The notes: a model not told the origin generated them from the letters alone. Counted from the first letter of the stretch, positions 19,523 to 30,234 are shown. The stretch is 64,000 nt of DNA from Clostridium sp. ZS2-4 (GCF_026719745.1 NZ_JAPPRQ010000134.1:1-64000), one strand, 5' to 3'. Numbers and translations are program-made.

Positions 19523-20569
19523 ATGAATGCGGAATTTATTGAAGCCTTAAAAGAAATTGTTAAAGAAAAAGGAATTTGTGAAGATTTATTATTTGATACT
19601 GTTGAAGATGCACTAGTGTCAGCGTATAAAAAGAATTATGCTAAAACAGGTGGCAATTTACAGAATGTTAAGGTTACTATTGACAGAGAAAATGGTGAAA
19701 TTCATGTTTACACACCACTAAAAGTTGAAGAAGAACCAGAAAATATAAATGAAATTTCTTTAGAAGAGGCTAAAAGAATTGATCCATTATATGAAGTTGG
19801 GGATGTAATAGATATTGAAGTTACACCTAAAAAATTTGGTAGAATTGCTGCTCAGACAGCTAAACAAGTTGTTATTCAAAGAATAAAAGAAGCAGAAAGA
19901 AAAGTTATATACAATGAGTTTGTAGCAAAAGAGTATGACATAATTACTGGAATAGTCATAAGAAAAGATAAAGGAAATGTATTTATTGATTTAGGAAAAA
20001 TTGAAGCTGTTCTTGGACCAAGTGAGCAAATGCCAGAAGAAGAATATAATTTTAATTCTAAGCTAAAGCTATATATCGTAGAAGTTAAAAATACTACAAA
20101 AGGTCCACAAATTGTGGTTTCAAGAACTCATCCAGGATTAGTAAAAAGACTTTTTGAATTAGAAGTTCCGGAAATTTATAGTGGAGTAGTTGAAATTAAA
20201 AGTATTGCCAGAGAAGCAGGATCAAGAACTAAAATAGCGGTTTATTCTCATGATGAAAATGTGGATGCTACTGGTGCGTGTGTGGGTCCTAAGGGAATGA
20301 GAGTACAAAACATAGTTAATGAATTGAAAAATGAAAAGATTGACATTATTAAATGGGATAAATTACCTGAAAAATATATAGCTAATGCACTAAGTCCGGC
20401 TAAAGTTTTAGATGTTGTTATAGATGAAGAAAACAAATCAGCAAAAATAGTAGTTGAAGACAATCAATTATCACTAGCTATAGGTAAAGAAGGACAAAAT
20501 GTTAGGCTTGCAGCTAAGCTAACAGGCTGGAAAATTGACATAAAAAGTGAGTCTCAGTCTTCTGAATAA
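19523..20569 (+). CDS. nusA: Transcription termination/antitermination factor NusA
   Basis: NusA binds RNA polymerase and modulates pausing, intrinsic termination and antitermination. The 348-residue protein has the N-terminal RNAP-binding domain (about 1-130), an S1 domain (about 131-200, beginning YDIITGIVIRK) and two KH domains containing VDATGACVGPKGMRVQNI and AIGKEGQNVRLAAKL. It lacks the C-terminal acidic repeats of proteobacterial NusA, as is usual in Firmicutes. The ATG at 19523 follows GAGGAGG. It is a candidate for feedback on its own leader terminator. Confidence 0.97.
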   Translation: MNAEFIEALKEIVKEKGICEDLLFDTVEDALVSAYKKNYAKTGGNLQNVKVTIDRENGEIHVYTPLKVEEEPENINEISLEEAKRIDPLYEVGDVIDIEVTPKKFGRIAAQTAKQVVIQRIKEAERKVIYNEFVAKEYDIITGIVIRKDKGNVFIDLGKIEAVLGPSEQMPEEEYNFNSKLKLYIVEVKNTTKGPQIVVSRTHPGLVKRLFELEVPEIYSGVVEIKSIAREAGSRTKIAVYSHDENVDATGACVGPKGMRVQNIVNELKNEKIDIIKWDKLPEKYIANALSPAKVLDVVIDEENKSAKIVVEDNQLSLAIGKEGQNVRLAAKLTGWKIDIKSESQSSE

Positions 20570-20594
20570 TTCTGTGAAAGGTGGTAGTTTGTTT

Positions 20595-20861
20595 ATGAAA
20601 GTGAAAAAAATACCCAAGAGAATGTGCACTGGATGTTCAGAAATGAAACCTAAAAAAGAATTATTGAGAATTGTTAAGAATAAAGAAAATGAGATAACGG
20701 TTGATTTAACAGGTAAAAAGCCAGGAAGAGGCGCTTATATATGTAAAGATGTAGAATGTTTTAAGGTTGCAGTTAAATCAAAAAGACTTGAAAAAAATCT
20801 TGGCACTAAAATAAGTGATGAAATTTATGATAGGTTAAAATCTGAAATACTAAGTGAGTAA
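20595..20861 (+). CDS. ylxR: YlxR family RNA-binding protein (RNase P modulator RnpM family)
   Basis: An 88-residue protein of the DUF448/YlxR family, a small RNA-binding fold always found between nusA and infB; members in Firmicutes have been linked to RNase P. The family signature is visible as RMCTGCSEMKPKKELLRIV near residues 8-26 and GRGAYICKDVECF near 46-58. An upstream in-frame start at 20547 overlaps nusA, but AGGTGGT indicates ATG 20595. The partner gene ylxQ (L7Ae-like), usually next in line, is absent here. Confidence 0.93.
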   Translation: MKVKKIPKRMCTGCSEMKPKKELLRIVKNKENEITVDLTGKKPGRGAYICKDVECFKVAVKSKRLEKNLGTKISDEIYDRLKSEILSE

Positions 20862-20957
20862 CATCAAGTATAAAGCTTTTCTATATGCATAGATACATAT
20901 AGAATAAATTTTGTAAAAGATTTTGCAAAATTTTAATACTAATTGGGGGTGAATGGT

Positions 20958-23030
20958 TTGGCTAAAACTAGAGTTTATGAATTAGCAAAAGAATTAGACA
21001 TAACAAGTAGAGAATTGATAGATATACTATTAAGTGAATTTAGTATTAAGGTTAAAAACCATATGAGTGTGTTGGATGAAGAAGATGCGGAACTTATAAA
21101 AGAACTATTCGATGAAGGTGAAGAAAATCCTGGGAAATTTTCAAAAAAAAGCATTATCGATGAATATGAAGAAGAAATTGATGAATCTGTTAATAACCAA
21201 AAGCAGAAAAAGCAGATTAGAAATAATAAAAATTCAGTAGACACTTCGGTTGCAGTAAAAAATGAAGAAACAGAAGAAGAAATAGTAATTGAAATGGAAG
21301 ATACTATTACTGTAAAAGAACTTGCCGAAAAGCTTCATAAACCAATAACTGATGTAATAAAACAGTTAATGTTTATGGGAGTAATGGCTGCTATCAACCA
21401 AGAGTTAGATTTTAATACAGCTGAAAAATTAGCTGGAAAATTTGATGCAATAATATCAAAAAAAGAAGAAAATTCTGCTGTAGTTAAAGAAGATGATGAA
21501 GATGATGATTACGGAAATGAAAAAAGACCACCAGTTGTTACTGTTATGGGTCATGTTGACCATGGTAAAACATCAATTTTAGATGCCATAAAAAAATCAA
21601 AGGTTACAGCTACAGAAGCAGGAGGAATAACTCAACATATTGGTGCTTATACTGTTGAAGTTAATGGAGAAAAAATATCATTTTTAGATACTCCTGGTCA
21701 TGAAGCATTTACAACTATGAGGGCCAGAGGTGCTCAAATAACAGATATTGTTATATTAGTTGTTGCTGCTGATGATGGAATAATGCCTCAAACTGCCGAA
21801 GCAATTAATCACTGTAAGGCGGCTAACGTTCCAATAATTGTAGCTATAAATAAGATTGATAAAGTAGGAGCCAACATTGACAAAGTAAAACAAGAATTAA
21901 CAGAGTATAACCTTATTCCAGAAGATTGGGGTGGAGATATAGTTTGTGTTCCAGTATCAGCTCATACAAAAGAAGGATTAGATTCATTATTAGAAATGGT
22001 TATCTTAACTGCTGAAATGGAAGAATTAAAGGCAGACCCAAGTAGAAGAGCTAAAGGAACTGTAATTGAAGCTAAACTAGATAAAGGAAGAGGTCCAGTG
22101 GCTACTCTTTTAGTACAGAATGGTACTCTAAAATCAGGTGACTCAATCATAGTTGGATCTACTTATGGTAGAATAAGGGCTATGTTTGATGATAAAGGAA
22201 AGAAAATTAATTCAGCTGGACCATCAATACCAGTAGAAATATTAGGATTATCTGAAGTGCCTGATGCAGGAGATAGATTTAATGTAGTAAAAGACGAAAA
22301 AACTGCTAGAAATATGGCAGAAAACAGAAAACAAAAATTAAGAGAACAACGAATGCAGTCTACAAATAGAGTATCACTTGAAGACTTATACAGTCAAATT
22401 CAGGAAGGAAAAGTGAAAGAACTAGGTGTTATAGTTAGAGCAGATGTTCAAGGTTCAGTTGAAGCAGTTAAACAATCTTTAGAAAAGTTATCTACTGATG
22501 AAGTTAAAGTTAGAGTAATACATGGAGCAGTAGGAGCTATTAGTGAAACAGATGTTACACTAGCAGCAGCATCAAATGCCTTAATTATAGGTTTTAATGT
22601 AAGACCTTCAAATAATGCTTCTGTTCTAGCTGAAAAAGAAGGAGTAAACATAAGAACATATAGAATAATTTATGATGCTCTAGATGATATAAAATCTGCT
22701 ATGGTTGGTATGCTAGAACCAGTATATAAAGAAGTAATTTTAGGTACTGCTGAAGTACGATTAACATATAAAATATCAAACATAGGAACTGTAGCAGGGT
22801 GTTATGTGTTGAATGGGAAAATCGTACGAAACAGTGGAGTTAGAATAATTAGAGATGGTATAGTAATATTTGAATCTGAACTGTCATCATTAAAAAGATT
22901 TAAAGATGATGTAAAGGAAGTAGCATCAGGATATGAATGTGGAATAACAATTGAAAAATTCAATGATATTAAGGAAGGCGACTTAATTGAAGCTTACACT
23001 ATGGAAGAAATAAAGCCTAAACATATATAA
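20958..23030 (+). CDS. infB: Translation initiation factor IF-2
   Basis: IF-2 is the GTPase that brings initiator tRNA to the 30S subunit and promotes subunit joining. The 690-residue protein has two N-terminal IF2-N modules ([14 protein letters not shown] at the start and [19 protein letters not shown] near 118) separated by a short charged linker. The G domain follows, with [11 protein letters not shown] near residue 198, DTPGHEAF and NKID, then domains II-IV. The linker is short compared with enterobacterial IF-2. The start is best placed at TTG 20958 behind GGGGGTG; a GTG at 20949 and TTG at 20943 are alternatives. rbfA follows after 18 bases. Confidence 0.96.
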   Translation: MAKTRVYELAKELDITSRELIDILLSEFSIKVKNHMSVLDEEDAELIKELFDEGEENPGKFSKKSIIDEYEEEIDESVNNQKQKKQIRNNKNSVDTSVAVKNEETEEEIVIEMEDTITVKELAEKLHKPITDVIKQLMFMGVMAAINQELDFNTAEKLAGKFDAIISKKEENSAVVKEDDEDDDYGNEKRPPVVTVMGHVDHGKTSILDAIKKSKVTATEAGGITQHIGAYTVEVNGEKISFLDTPGHEAFTTMRARGAQITDIVILVVAADDGIMPQTAEAINHCKAANVPIIVAINKIDKVGANIDKVKQELTEYNLIPEDWGGDIVCVPVSAHTKEGLDSLLEMVILTAEMEELKADPSRRAKGTVIEAKLDKGRGPVATLLVQNGTLKSGDSIIVGSTYGRIRAMFDDKGKKINSAGPSIPVEILGLSEVPDAGDRFNVVKDEKTARNMAENRKQKLREQRMQSTNRVSLEDLYSQIQEGKVKELGVIVRADVQGSVEAVKQSLEKLSTDEVKVRVIHGAVGAISETDVTLAAASNALIIGFNVRPSNNASVLAEKEGVNIRTYRIIYDALDDIKSAMVGMLEPVYKEVILGTAEVRLTYKISNIGTVAGCYVLNGKIVRNSGVRIIRDGIVIFESELSSLKRFKDDVKEVASGYECGITIEKFNDIKEGDLIEAYTMEEIKPKHI

Positions 23031-23048
23031 TATAAAGGAGAGAGTTAT

Positions 23049-23414
23049 ATGACCAAATATAGGCTGGGTAGAATCAATGAAGAAATAAAAAAAGAACTTA
23101 GTAACATTATTCGTGATGATATAAATGATCCAAGATTAACAGCTATGGTTAGTGTAACTAAAGTAGAAGTTACCAACGATTTAAGGTATGCCAAAGTATT
23201 TATTAGTTTATTTGGAAACGAAGATTCTAAAAAACAAAGTTTAGAAGCTTTAAATAAATCTGCTGGATTCATGAGGCGTGAAATTGGCCATAGAGTTAAA
23301 TTAAGATATACTCCAGAATTAGTTCTAGAATTAGATGAAAGTATAGAACGTGGTATGCACATAAATAATCTTCTTACAAATTTAAAGGGGAAGAATTATG
23401 AGACAAATAAATAG
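23049..23414 (+). CDS. rbfA: 30S ribosome-binding factor RbfA
   Basis: RbfA is a KH-like cold-shock protein needed for late maturation of the 16S rRNA 5' end. The 121-residue protein shows RLGRINEEIKKELSNII at the start, DPRLTAMVSVTKVEVTNDL in the middle and FMRREIGHRVKLRYTPEL near residues 76-93. The ATG at 23049 follows AAGGAGAG. Its last 17 bases overlap the start of nrnA, so the two are probably translationally coupled. Confidence 0.97.
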   Translation: MTKYRLGRINEEIKKELSNIIRDDINDPRLTAMVSVTKVEVTNDLRYAKVFISLFGNEDSKKQSLEALNKSAGFMRREIGHRVKLRYTPELVLELDESIERGMHINNLLTNLKGKNYETNK

Positions 23415-24360
23415 TGTAATTGAAGCTATTAATAGAAGCAAAAAAATTGGCATCACTTGTCATGTGTCTCCTGATGGTGATGCTTTAGGAAGTTCTCTTG
23501 CGCTAATGCAAGGGCTTCTTAAATTGAATAAAGAAGCTTACATTATGTCTAAGGAATCTTTGCCGGAAACTTTTGGGTATTTACCATTTTGTGATGAAGT
23601 TAATAAAAATATTGATTGTATTCTTGAAAATACAGATACGGTCATAGTATTAGATTGTGGAAATGTTGGTAGAATTAACTCTAATCTATCAATGCCTAAT
23701 AGAAATTATACATTGATAAATATAGATCATCATCTTTCAAATGATTTATATGGTGACATAAACTATGTTAATACTGATGCAGCAGCAGTATCAGAAATCA
23801 TCTATGAAATATTTAATATGATGAATATAGAAATAGATACAGATATAGCTACGTGCTTGTATACTTCTTTAGTTACTGATACAGGTTCTTTTAAACACTC
23901 TAATACAACTGATTTGACACATAAAATTGCAGGACATTTAATAAATGTAGGAATAGATTTTTCACAAATTCATAGAAATATTTTTGAAAATGTAAAATAT
24001 TCAAGAATAAAGTTGCAAGGTAGAGTAATTGAAAATATGTATCTAACACATGATGGGAAAATCTGTATAATGAAACTTACACAGGAAATGCTTGATGAGT
24101 TTGATATAAACAATGGAGACTCTTCTGATATTATATCTTTAGGAACTAAAATAGATACAGTTGAAGTTGCTGTTTTATTGAAAGAAACTGAAGAAGGTGT
24201 AAAAGTTAGTTTAAGGTCTAAAACTATAGTTGATGTTAGAAAAATTGCGGAAAAATTTGACGGTGGCGGACATGTAAGAGCGTCAGGATTTGCAAGTAAG
24301 AAATCACTAAAAGAAATTAACAAAATTATAATTAAAGAAATAGAAAAAGAGTTGATATAA
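23398..24360 (+). CDS. nrnA: DHH/DHHA1 phosphoesterase, NrnA-type oligoribonuclease
   Basis: NrnA-type enzymes degrade 2-5 nucleotide RNAs and can dephosphorylate 3'-phosphoadenosine 5'-phosphate. The 320-residue protein has the DHH domain metal motifs [13 protein letters not shown] (about 21-33), VLDCGN and [10 protein letters not shown], and the DHHA1 motif [10 protein letters not shown] near the C-terminus. The ATG at 23398 overlaps rbfA and its stop shares a base with the truB start (TAATG). The position between rbfA and truB is conserved in Firmicutes. Confidence 0.93.
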   Translation: MRQINSVIEAINRSKKIGITCHVSPDGDALGSSLALMQGLLKLNKEAYIMSKESLPETFGYLPFCDEVNKNIDCILENTDTVIVLDCGNVGRINSNLSMPNRNYTLINIDHHLSNDLYGDINYVNTDAAAVSEIIYEIFNMMNIEIDTDIATCLYTSLVTDTGSFKHSNTTDLTHKIAGHLINVGIDFSQIHRNIFENVKYSRIKLQGRVIENMYLTHDGKICIMKLTQEMLDEFDINNGDSSDIISLGTKIDTVEVAVLLKETEEGVKVSLRSKTIVDVRKIAEKFDGGGHVRASGFASKKSLKEINKIIIKEIEKELI

Positions 24361-25229
24361 TGGATGGCGTAATAAATGTTTATAAACCAATAGGAATAAC
24401 TTCTTTTGATGTTGTAAGGGAAATTAGAAAATTATCTAAAACTAAAAAAGTAGGTCATACTGGTACTTTAGATCCTTTAGCTTGTGGTGTACTTCCGATA
24501 TGTATTGGTAAAGCAACTAAAATTGTTGATTATATTATGAATGATTATAAGATTTATAAAGCTCATCTGAAACTTGGAATTACAACTGATACTTACGATA
24601 AAGAAGGAAAAATATTACAAAACAAAGAAGTGACTGTTTCTGAAGATACAGTAGTTAATGTTATTAATTCTTTTATTGGGGAAATAGCTCAAATACCTCC
24701 TATGTATTCAGCCATTAAAATTAAAGGTAAAAAATTATATGAACTAGCAAGAAAAGGTATAGAAATAGAAAGACAAGCTAGAGATATTATAATATATAGT
24801 ATAGATATTATAAAACTTCAATTACCAGATATCGTATTTGAAGTTAAATGTTCCAAAGGAACATATATAAGAAGTTTGTGCTATGATATAGGAAGAAAAC
24901 TTGATTGTGGTGGTACTATGTGGGATTTAGAAAGAGTTGCTAGTGGAAATTTCAAGAAAGATTTTTCAATAGTGTTGAGAGACTTAAAAGAAGAAAATAT
25001 TGAGAAGTATTTAATGCCATTGGAAGAAGTTCTAAAAAACTATGAAAAAATAAGTATAAATGATAAAATGAAAAATTTACTGATTAATGGGGTTAAAATA
25101 AAAGATAGATCTTTGCTGCAAGGTATACAGAAAAATATATTGTATCGCATATATACTGAAGATGAGAAATTTATAGGACTAGGAATAAGAACTAATGAAG
25201 GGCTAAAAATGGAAAAACTACTTAATTAG
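24360..25229 (+). CDS. truB: tRNA pseudouridine-55 synthase
   Basis: TruB isomerises U55 in the T-loop of tRNAs. The 289-residue protein has [15 protein letters not shown] near the start, [16 protein letters not shown] with the catalytic Asp near residue 38, and the central [16 protein letters not shown]. The ATG overlaps the nrnA stop by one base, indicating coupled translation, and ribF follows after 11 bases. Confidence 0.97.
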   Translation: MDGVINVYKPIGITSFDVVREIRKLSKTKKVGHTGTLDPLACGVLPICIGKATKIVDYIMNDYKIYKAHLKLGITTDTYDKEGKILQNKEVTVSEDTVVNVINSFIGEIAQIPPMYSAIKIKGKKLYELARKGIEIERQARDIIIYSIDIIKLQLPDIVFEVKCSKGTYIRSLCYDIGRKLDCGGTMWDLERVASGNFKKDFSIVLRDLKEENIEKYLMPLEEVLKNYEKISINDKMKNLLINGVKIKDRSLLQGIQKNILYRIYTEDEKFIGLGIRTNEGLKMEKLLN

Positions 25230-25240
25230 AGGTTAAGATT

Positions 25241-26170
25241 ATGGTTATATATGAAGATAATTTTAATACTAAATTCACAGAAAAAACATATATTGCCTTA
25301 GGAAGTTTTGATGGACTCCATTTAGGACATATGAATCTTATAAATAAAACCATTGAACTGGCGAAGGATAATAATTGTAAAAGCATGGTGTTTACATTTA
25401 AAAATCATCCTCTTAGCATAATCAATGAGGAAATGGCACCTAAATTGATTATTAATAATGATATTAAATCAAAACTTTTACAAGCTTCAGGGATTGATTA
25501 TGTAAATTATGTGAATTTTGATGAAGAGTTTATGAAGATATCTCCTGAGGATTTTATTTTAAAAATGATTGATTGCTATAATGTTAAAGGCATTATTGTA
25601 GGATTTAATTATAGATTTGGATATAAGAATTTAGGAGATATTGAACTCCTTCAACGATTAAGCTATGAATTAGGGTTTGAAGTACATATTGTTGAGCCAA
25701 TAAAATTAAATGGAGAAATAGTAAGTAGTTCAAAAATAAGACATTTGTTGTCAGAAGGGGATATTGAAAAATCAAATGATTTTTTAACTAGACCTTTTAT
25801 GTTAGAAGGAAAAGTCATAAAAGGGAAACAACTTGGTAGAAAGATACATTTCCCAACAGTTAATTTGGACTATGATAAAAAATATATATTACCAAGAGGG
25901 GGAGTATACTATACTATTGTTGAATACAATGGTGTAAGATATAGAGGAATAACTAATATAGGGTATAATCCAACTGTAAAAGATAAGAAATTAAGTATAG
26001 AGACTCATGTACTTGACTTTGATAAAGACATATATGGTGAAAATATCAAGTTATATTTTTTGAAAAGAATAAGAGATGAAAAAAAATTCAATTCACTTGG
26101 AGAGCTTTCAACTCAAATAGCAAAAGATAAATATTATGCAAAAGAACAAAAAATAATTTACATTTTGTAA
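25241..26170 (+). CDS. ribF: Bifunctional riboflavin kinase/FAD synthetase
   Basis: RibF phosphorylates riboflavin to FMN and adenylylates FMN to FAD. The 309-residue protein has the N-terminal nucleotidyltransferase domain with ALGSFDGLHLGHMNLI (about 20-35) and SSSKIRHLLSEGD, and the C-terminal flavokinase domain with GRKIHFPTVNL (about 204-214) and RGGVYYTIVEYNG. The ATG at 25241 follows AGAGGT. The rpsO promoter overlaps the end of this gene. Confidence 0.97.
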   Translation: MVIYEDNFNTKFTEKTYIALGSFDGLHLGHMNLINKTIELAKDNNCKSMVFTFKNHPLSIINEEMAPKLIINNDIKSKLLQASGIDYVNYVNFDEEFMKISPEDFILKMIDCYNVKGIIVGFNYRFGYKNLGDIELLQRLSYELGFEVHIVEPIKLNGEIVSSSKIRHLLSEGDIEKSNDFLTRPFMLEGKVIKGKQLGRKIHFPTVNLDYDKKYILPRGGVYYTIVEYNGVRYRGITNIGYNPTVKDKKLSIETHVLDFDKDIYGENIKLYFLKRIRDEKKFNSLGELSTQIAKDKYYAKEQKIIYIL

Positions 26171-26185
26171 TTTATTTGTTATAAT
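26157..26185 (+). promoter_or_regulatory. Predicted sigma-A promoter of rpsO
   Basis: TTTACA (26157-26162), 17-base spacer, TATAAT (26180-26185). The -35 box lies within the last codons of ribF. Confidence 0.75.
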
Positions 26186-26191
26186 TGGTGT

Positions 26192-26252
26192 TGCGAACCT
26201 TATGCTATGATTGCTGACTGGCCGGCGGTACTCATGGAATAAAGGGGATAAA
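26192..26252 (+). promoter_or_regulatory. Structured leader RNA of rpsO
   Basis: The leader can fold into nested stems: CCTTAT near 26199 with ATAAAGG near 26241, CTATGA near 26205 with TCATGG, and an inner GCTG-CGGC pair around the GC-rich core. Its GC content stands out from the surroundings. S15 represses its own mRNA in several bacteria; such control here is inference. Confidence 0.55.
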
Positions 26253-26272
26253 ATTAATGGAGGTGCTTAAGC

Positions 26273-26536
26273 ATGGATAAGGCTAGAAAGCAAGAAATAA
26301 TCGCGCAATATGCAACAGGTGAAGGAGATACTGGTTCTCCAGAAGTTCAAGTTGCTTTATTAACAGAAAGAATTAATCACTTAAATGAGCATTTAAAAGA
26401 ACACAAAAAAGATCACCACTCAAGAAGAGGTCTTCTAATGATGGTTGGTAAGAGAAGAGGTCTTTTAAATTACTTAAAAGATCAAGAGATTGAAAGATAT
26501 CGTGAATTAATTAAAAAATTAGGATTAAGAAAATAA
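26273..26536 (+). CDS. rpsO: 30S ribosomal protein S15
   Basis: S15 binds the central domain of 16S rRNA early in 30S assembly. The 87-residue protein has the conserved [17 protein letters not shown] (about 17-33), the [12 protein letters not shown] turn and [10 protein letters not shown]. The ATG at 26273 follows GGAGGTG. It has its own promoter and leader, ends in a terminator-like hairpin, and is followed by pnp, the standard rpsO-pnp pair. Confidence 0.99.
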   Translation: MDKARKQEIIAQYATGEGDTGSPEVQVALLTERINHLNEHLKEHKKDHHSRRGLLMMVGKRRGLLNYLKDQEIERYRELIKKLGLRK

Positions 26537-26539
26537 TTT

Positions 26540-26568
26540 AGAGCGGGCTAGTACCGCTCTATTGTTTT
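26540..26568 (+). terminator. Terminator after rpsO
   Basis: AGAGCGG-GCTAGTA-CCGCTCT followed by ATTGTTTT. It may be leaky, since no clear separate promoter for pnp was identified. Confidence 0.7.
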
Positions 26569-26647
26569 AGAAAAACACTAAATTATTAAATTAGGTTTTA
26601 TTGGCAATAATATAATTGTAGAGATATATTGAAAGGAGGTTATAAAA

Positions 26648-28831
26648 ATGAATCAAGTATTTGAAACAACTATTGCTGGAAGAAAATTTAAGGGTGAATT
26701 TGGAAAATTGGGAATGCTTTCAGATTGTGCTTTAAAAATAAGTTATGGTGATACTGTAATACTTGTTAATGCTAATGCTTCAGAGAGTCCAAGAGAAGGA
26801 ATTGATTTCTTCCCTTTAAGCATAGAATACCAGGAAAGACTATATGCGGTAGGAAAAATACCAGGAGGTTTCATAAAAAGAGAAGGTAGACCATCAGATA
26901 AAGCTATTCTTAATGCCAGAGCTATTGATAGACCTCTTAGACCATTATTTCCAAAAGGCTATAGAAATGACGTTCAAATAGTATGTACAGTTCAATCAGT
27001 TGAGCAGGATAATTTACCAAATATATTAGCAATGAATGGTGCATCTTTAGCATTATGTCTATCTAGTATACCTTTTACAACTCCTGTTGGAACTGTATCT
27101 GTTGGATTGATTGATGGGCAATTTATTATAAATCCTACATCAAAGCAAAGAGAAGAAAGTTCTTTAGATTTAACTGTATGTGCTACTAAAGAGAGAGTTA
27201 TGATGATAGAAGCTGGTGGTCAAGAAATACCAGAAAATATTATGTACGATGCTATAATGTTTGGATTTGATGAATGCAAAAAAATAGCACTATTCCAAGA
27301 AGAAGTTATGCATAAATATGGTAAACCTAAGTCAGAAGTTACATTGTACAAAATAGATGAAACTATTGAAAACGAAGTTAAAGAGTTTGCATTTGATGTG
27401 GTAAAGGATGCTATGTATATAACAGATAAGGATGCTAGAAATGTAGCTATGGATAAGGTTAAAGAAAAAGTTCAAGAAGAATTTGGTGAAAAGTATCCAG
27501 ATAATACTGCTGATATAAACGAGATTGTATATAAACTTCAAAAGTCAATAGTAAGAAATATGATTTTAAATGAAAAGAGAAGACCGGATGGTAGAGGATT
27601 TGATCAAGTAAGAGCTTTATCTTCTGAAGTTGCAATATTACCAAGAACTCATGGAAGTGGAGTTTTTACAAGAGGATTAACTCAAGTTATGAGTGTAGCT
27701 ACATTAGGATCCATAAGTGAAGTTCAAATATTAGACGGCATTGAAGAAGAAACATCTAAGAGATATATGCATCACTATAATTTCCCATCATATAGTGTTG
27801 GAGAAGTTAGACCATTAAGAGGACCAAATAGAAGAGAAATTGGACATGGAGCATTGGCGGAAAAAGCTTTGGAACCACTAATTCCAAGTCAAGATAAATT
27901 TCCTTATGCTATAAGAGTAGTTTCAGAAGTCTTAAGTTCAAATGGTTCGACTTCTCAAGCTAGTGTTTGTGGTAGTACTCTTGCTTTATTGGATGCTGGT
28001 GTTCCGCTTATAAGACCAGCAGCTGGAATAGCTATGGGGTTAGTTACAAGTGATGATTTGCAAAAAGAAGAGATATTAACAGATATTCAAGGTCTTGAAG
28101 ACTTCTTCGGTGATATGGACTTCAAAGTTGCTGGAACAGAAAAGGGTATCACTGCTATACAAGTTGATACAAAAATATCTGGATTATCAAATAATTGTAT
28201 AAAAAAAGCGATTATTGACGCTAAAGAAGCTAGATTAGGAATATTAAAGGTAATGCAAGAATGCATTGTTGAACCAAGAAAAGAAGTATCAGTTTATGCA
28301 CCTAAGGTATTTACAGTGAAGATTAATCCTGACAAAATCAAAGATGTAATTGGTGCAGGTGGTAAGACTATTAATAAGATTATTGATGAAACAGGGGTAA
28401 AAATTGATATAAAAGATGATGGAGCAGTATTTGTTACAGCTGAAGATTATACATCAGGTAAAAGAGCATTAGAATTAATAGACAGTTATTCAAGAGAAGT
28501 TCTTGAAGGAGAAATATATTTAGGAAAAGTTACAAAAATTTCAAACTTCGGTGCTTTTGTTCAAATATTACCTGGTAAAGAAGGATTAGTTCATATATCA
28601 AAACTAGATGTTAAACGTGTAAACAAAGTTGAAGATATTGTATCTGTTGGAGATGAAATTTTAGTTAAGGTAACAGACATAGATTCAATGGGAAGAATTA
28701 ATCTTTCAAGAAAAGATGCTATTAAGGATTCAGAAGAAGATAATTCAAAAGAAGATAATTCAAAAGAAGATAATTCAAAAGAAGATAATTCAAAAGAAGA
28801 TAATTCAAAAGATAATAAGGAAGAAAAGTAG
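26648..28831 (+). CDS. pnp: Polyribonucleotide nucleotidyltransferase (PNPase)
   Basis: PNPase degrades RNA 3'-5' with phosphate, releasing nucleoside diphosphates, and can add tails in reverse. The 727-residue protein has two RNase PH-like domains (about 1-215 and 310-550; [18 protein letters not shown] near 314), a KH domain ([14 protein letters not shown] near 565) and an S1 domain (about 620-690). The C-terminus is unusual: five perfect repeats of EDNSK (residues 697-721) encoded by an exact 15-bp tandem repeat, giving a charged disordered tail. The ATG at 26648 follows AAAGGAGG. Confidence 0.98.
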   Translation: MNQVFETTIAGRKFKGEFGKLGMLSDCALKISYGDTVILVNANASESPREGIDFFPLSIEYQERLYAVGKIPGGFIKREGRPSDKAILNARAIDRPLRPLFPKGYRNDVQIVCTVQSVEQDNLPNILAMNGASLALCLSSIPFTTPVGTVSVGLIDGQFIINPTSKQREESSLDLTVCATKERVMMIEAGGQEIPENIMYDAIMFGFDECKKIALFQEEVMHKYGKPKSEVTLYKIDETIENEVKEFAFDVVKDAMYITDKDARNVAMDKVKEKVQEEFGEKYPDNTADINEIVYKLQKSIVRNMILNEKRRPDGRGFDQVRALSSEVAILPRTHGSGVFTRGLTQVMSVATLGSISEVQILDGIEEETSKRYMHHYNFPSYSVGEVRPLRGPNRREIGHGALAEKALEPLIPSQDKFPYAIRVVSEVLSSNGSTSQASVCGSTLALLDAGVPLIRPAAGIAMGLVTSDDLQKEEILTDIQGLEDFFGDMDFKVAGTEKGITAIQVDTKISGLSNNCIKKAIIDAKEARLGILKVMQECIVEPRKEVSVYAPKVFTVKINPDKIKDVIGAGGKTINKIIDETGVKIDIKDDGAVFVTAEDYTSGKRALELIDSYSREVLEGEIYLGKVTKISNFGAFVQILPGKEGLVHISKLDVKRVNKVEDIVSVGDEILVKVTDIDSMGRINLSRKDAIKDSEEDNSKEDNSKEDNSKEDNSKEDNSKDNKEEK
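28736..28810 (+). repeat. Five perfect 15-bp tandem repeats in the 3' end of pnp
   Basis: The unit GAAGATAATTCAAAA occurs five times without change, in frame, encoding (EDNSK)5. The identity at silent positions points to recent expansion by replication slippage. Confidence 0.95.
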
Positions 28832-28858
28832 AAGGGCAGTAATGCCTTTTTATTTTAT
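28832..28858 (+). terminator. Terminator after pnp
   Basis: AAGGGCA-GTAA-TGCCTTTTT followed by ATTTTATT, immediately after the pnp stop. Confidence 0.7.
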
Positions 28859-28888
28859 TAAATTTTAGTAATTTCAATAGGAGGACAT

Positions 28889-30187
28889 ATGTATAATTTA
28901 TTTAAACTAAATAATGGATTAAGAGTTATCATAGAGAATATAGATTATGTTAATTCAGTTACCGTTGGACTTTGGGTTGAAAATGGTTCAAGAAATGAAA
29001 ACTCTATAAATAATGGTATATCCCATTTTATAGAACATATGTTTTTCAAAGGGACTGAAAACAGAAGTGCAAGAGAGATAGTAGAAACCATAGAAAATGT
29101 AGGGGGGCAAATAAATGCTTTTACAGGAAAGGAATCAACCTGCTTTTATGTGAAGACTTTAGATGCACATTTGGAATTATCTTTAGACTTATTATCTGAT
29201 ATGTTATTTAATAGTAAATTTGCTGAGGAAGATATTGAAAAAGAAAAAAAGGTAGTAATTGAAGAAATAAAAATGAGTAATGATAGTCCTGAAGATATGC
29301 TTATGGATTTACATTCAATAGCAGCATTTGGAGAAGATTCAATTGCTCTTCCTATACTTGGATATGTAGATACTGTTCAATCGTTTACTAGAGAGATGCT
29401 TATTGGATATGTTAATTCTTACTACATACCGGAGAATTCTGTTATTTCAATATGTGGTAAATTTGATGTAAAAACTATTGAAAAAACTATTGAAAAATTT
29501 TTTGGTAAATGGAATAGCACTAACAAAAAAATAACAAATTATTCTTCACCAGTAATAACAAATGATAACTTATTTCAAAATAAGCAAATTGAACAGCTTT
29601 ATATGAGCTTAGGTATACGTGGTATAGAAGTAGGAAATGATAATATTTATTCATTAATGCTTCTTAATACGATTTTTGGTGGTGGAGCATCATCCATACT
29701 TTTTCAGAAGCTTAGAGAAGAATTAGGAATGTGCTATTCGATATATTCTTATATATCTTCTTATATCAATTGTGGCATGATTTCTATATATACCAGTCTA
29801 AATCCTGATTATGCTGTAGACGCAATAAATTATATAAAAAAAGAACTATATAACTTTTCACGAGAAAAAATTAGCAATGAAAAATTAATAAAGCTTAAAG
29901 AACAACTAAAGGGGACTTTTATTTTAGGCTTAGAAAGCACTAGTAGTAGGATGTTTAGAAATGGAAGAATGGTATTATTTCTAAATAAGATTGTAAGTCC
30001 GAGTGATATAATGGTAAAAGTAGATTCCATAAATAGAAATAAATTAGTAGAAGTAATGGAAAGTACATTTTCACATGGAATAGAAAATGCTGCTTTTGTG
30101 GGAGAAAACTTTGATGAAGAATTAATAGACAGGGTGTTGGAAAGAGATAAAATAGCATTTAAGAATTCACTAAAAATAAAGTTATAG
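28889..30187 (+). CDS. M16 family zinc peptidase (MlpA/YmxG-like)
   Basis: A 432-residue insulinase/mitochondrial processing peptidase-type protein. The inverted zinc motif HxxEH is present as SHFIEHMFFKGT near residues 45-56, with the third metal ligand in VVIEEIKMS about 75 residues later. The second half is the usual inactive M16 domain (FGGGASSILFQKLREE near 263). The ATG at 28889 follows AGGAGG. The location between pnp and a YlmC/YmxH gene matches ymxG (mlpA) of Bacillus subtilis. The natural substrate is unclear. Confidence 0.9.
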   Translation: MYNLFKLNNGLRVIIENIDYVNSVTVGLWVENGSRNENSINNGISHFIEHMFFKGTENRSAREIVETIENVGGQINAFTGKESTCFYVKTLDAHLELSLDLLSDMLFNSKFAEEDIEKEKKVVIEEIKMSNDSPEDMLMDLHSIAAFGEDSIALPILGYVDTVQSFTREMLIGYVNSYYIPENSVISICGKFDVKTIEKTIEKFFGKWNSTNKKITNYSSPVITNDNLFQNKQIEQLYMSLGIRGIEVGNDNIYSLMLLNTIFGGGASSILFQKLREELGMCYSIYSYISSYINCGMISIYTSLNPDYAVDAINYIKKELYNFSREKISNEKLIKLKEQLKGTFILGLESTSSRMFRNGRMVLFLNKIVSPSDIMVKVDSINRNKLVEVMESTFSHGIENAAFVGENFDEELIDRVLERDKIAFKNSLKIKL

Positions 30188-30194
30188 TAATAAT

Positions 30195-30234
30195 CCTTTA
30201 ATATATATCATATAATATTATGATATATTAAAGG
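30195..30234 (+). promoter_or_regulatory. Hairpin covering the ylmC ribosome-binding site
   Basis: CCTTTAATATATATCAT (30195-30211) pairs with ATGATATATTAAAGG (30220-30234), with a two-base bulge and an eight-base loop. The right arm contains the AAAGG half of the AAAGGAGG Shine-Dalgarno of the following gene. Confidence 0.6.

Noticed and set aside
28736-28810. CRISPR-like repeats
   Set aside because: The 15-bp units are directly adjacent without spacers, in frame inside pnp.
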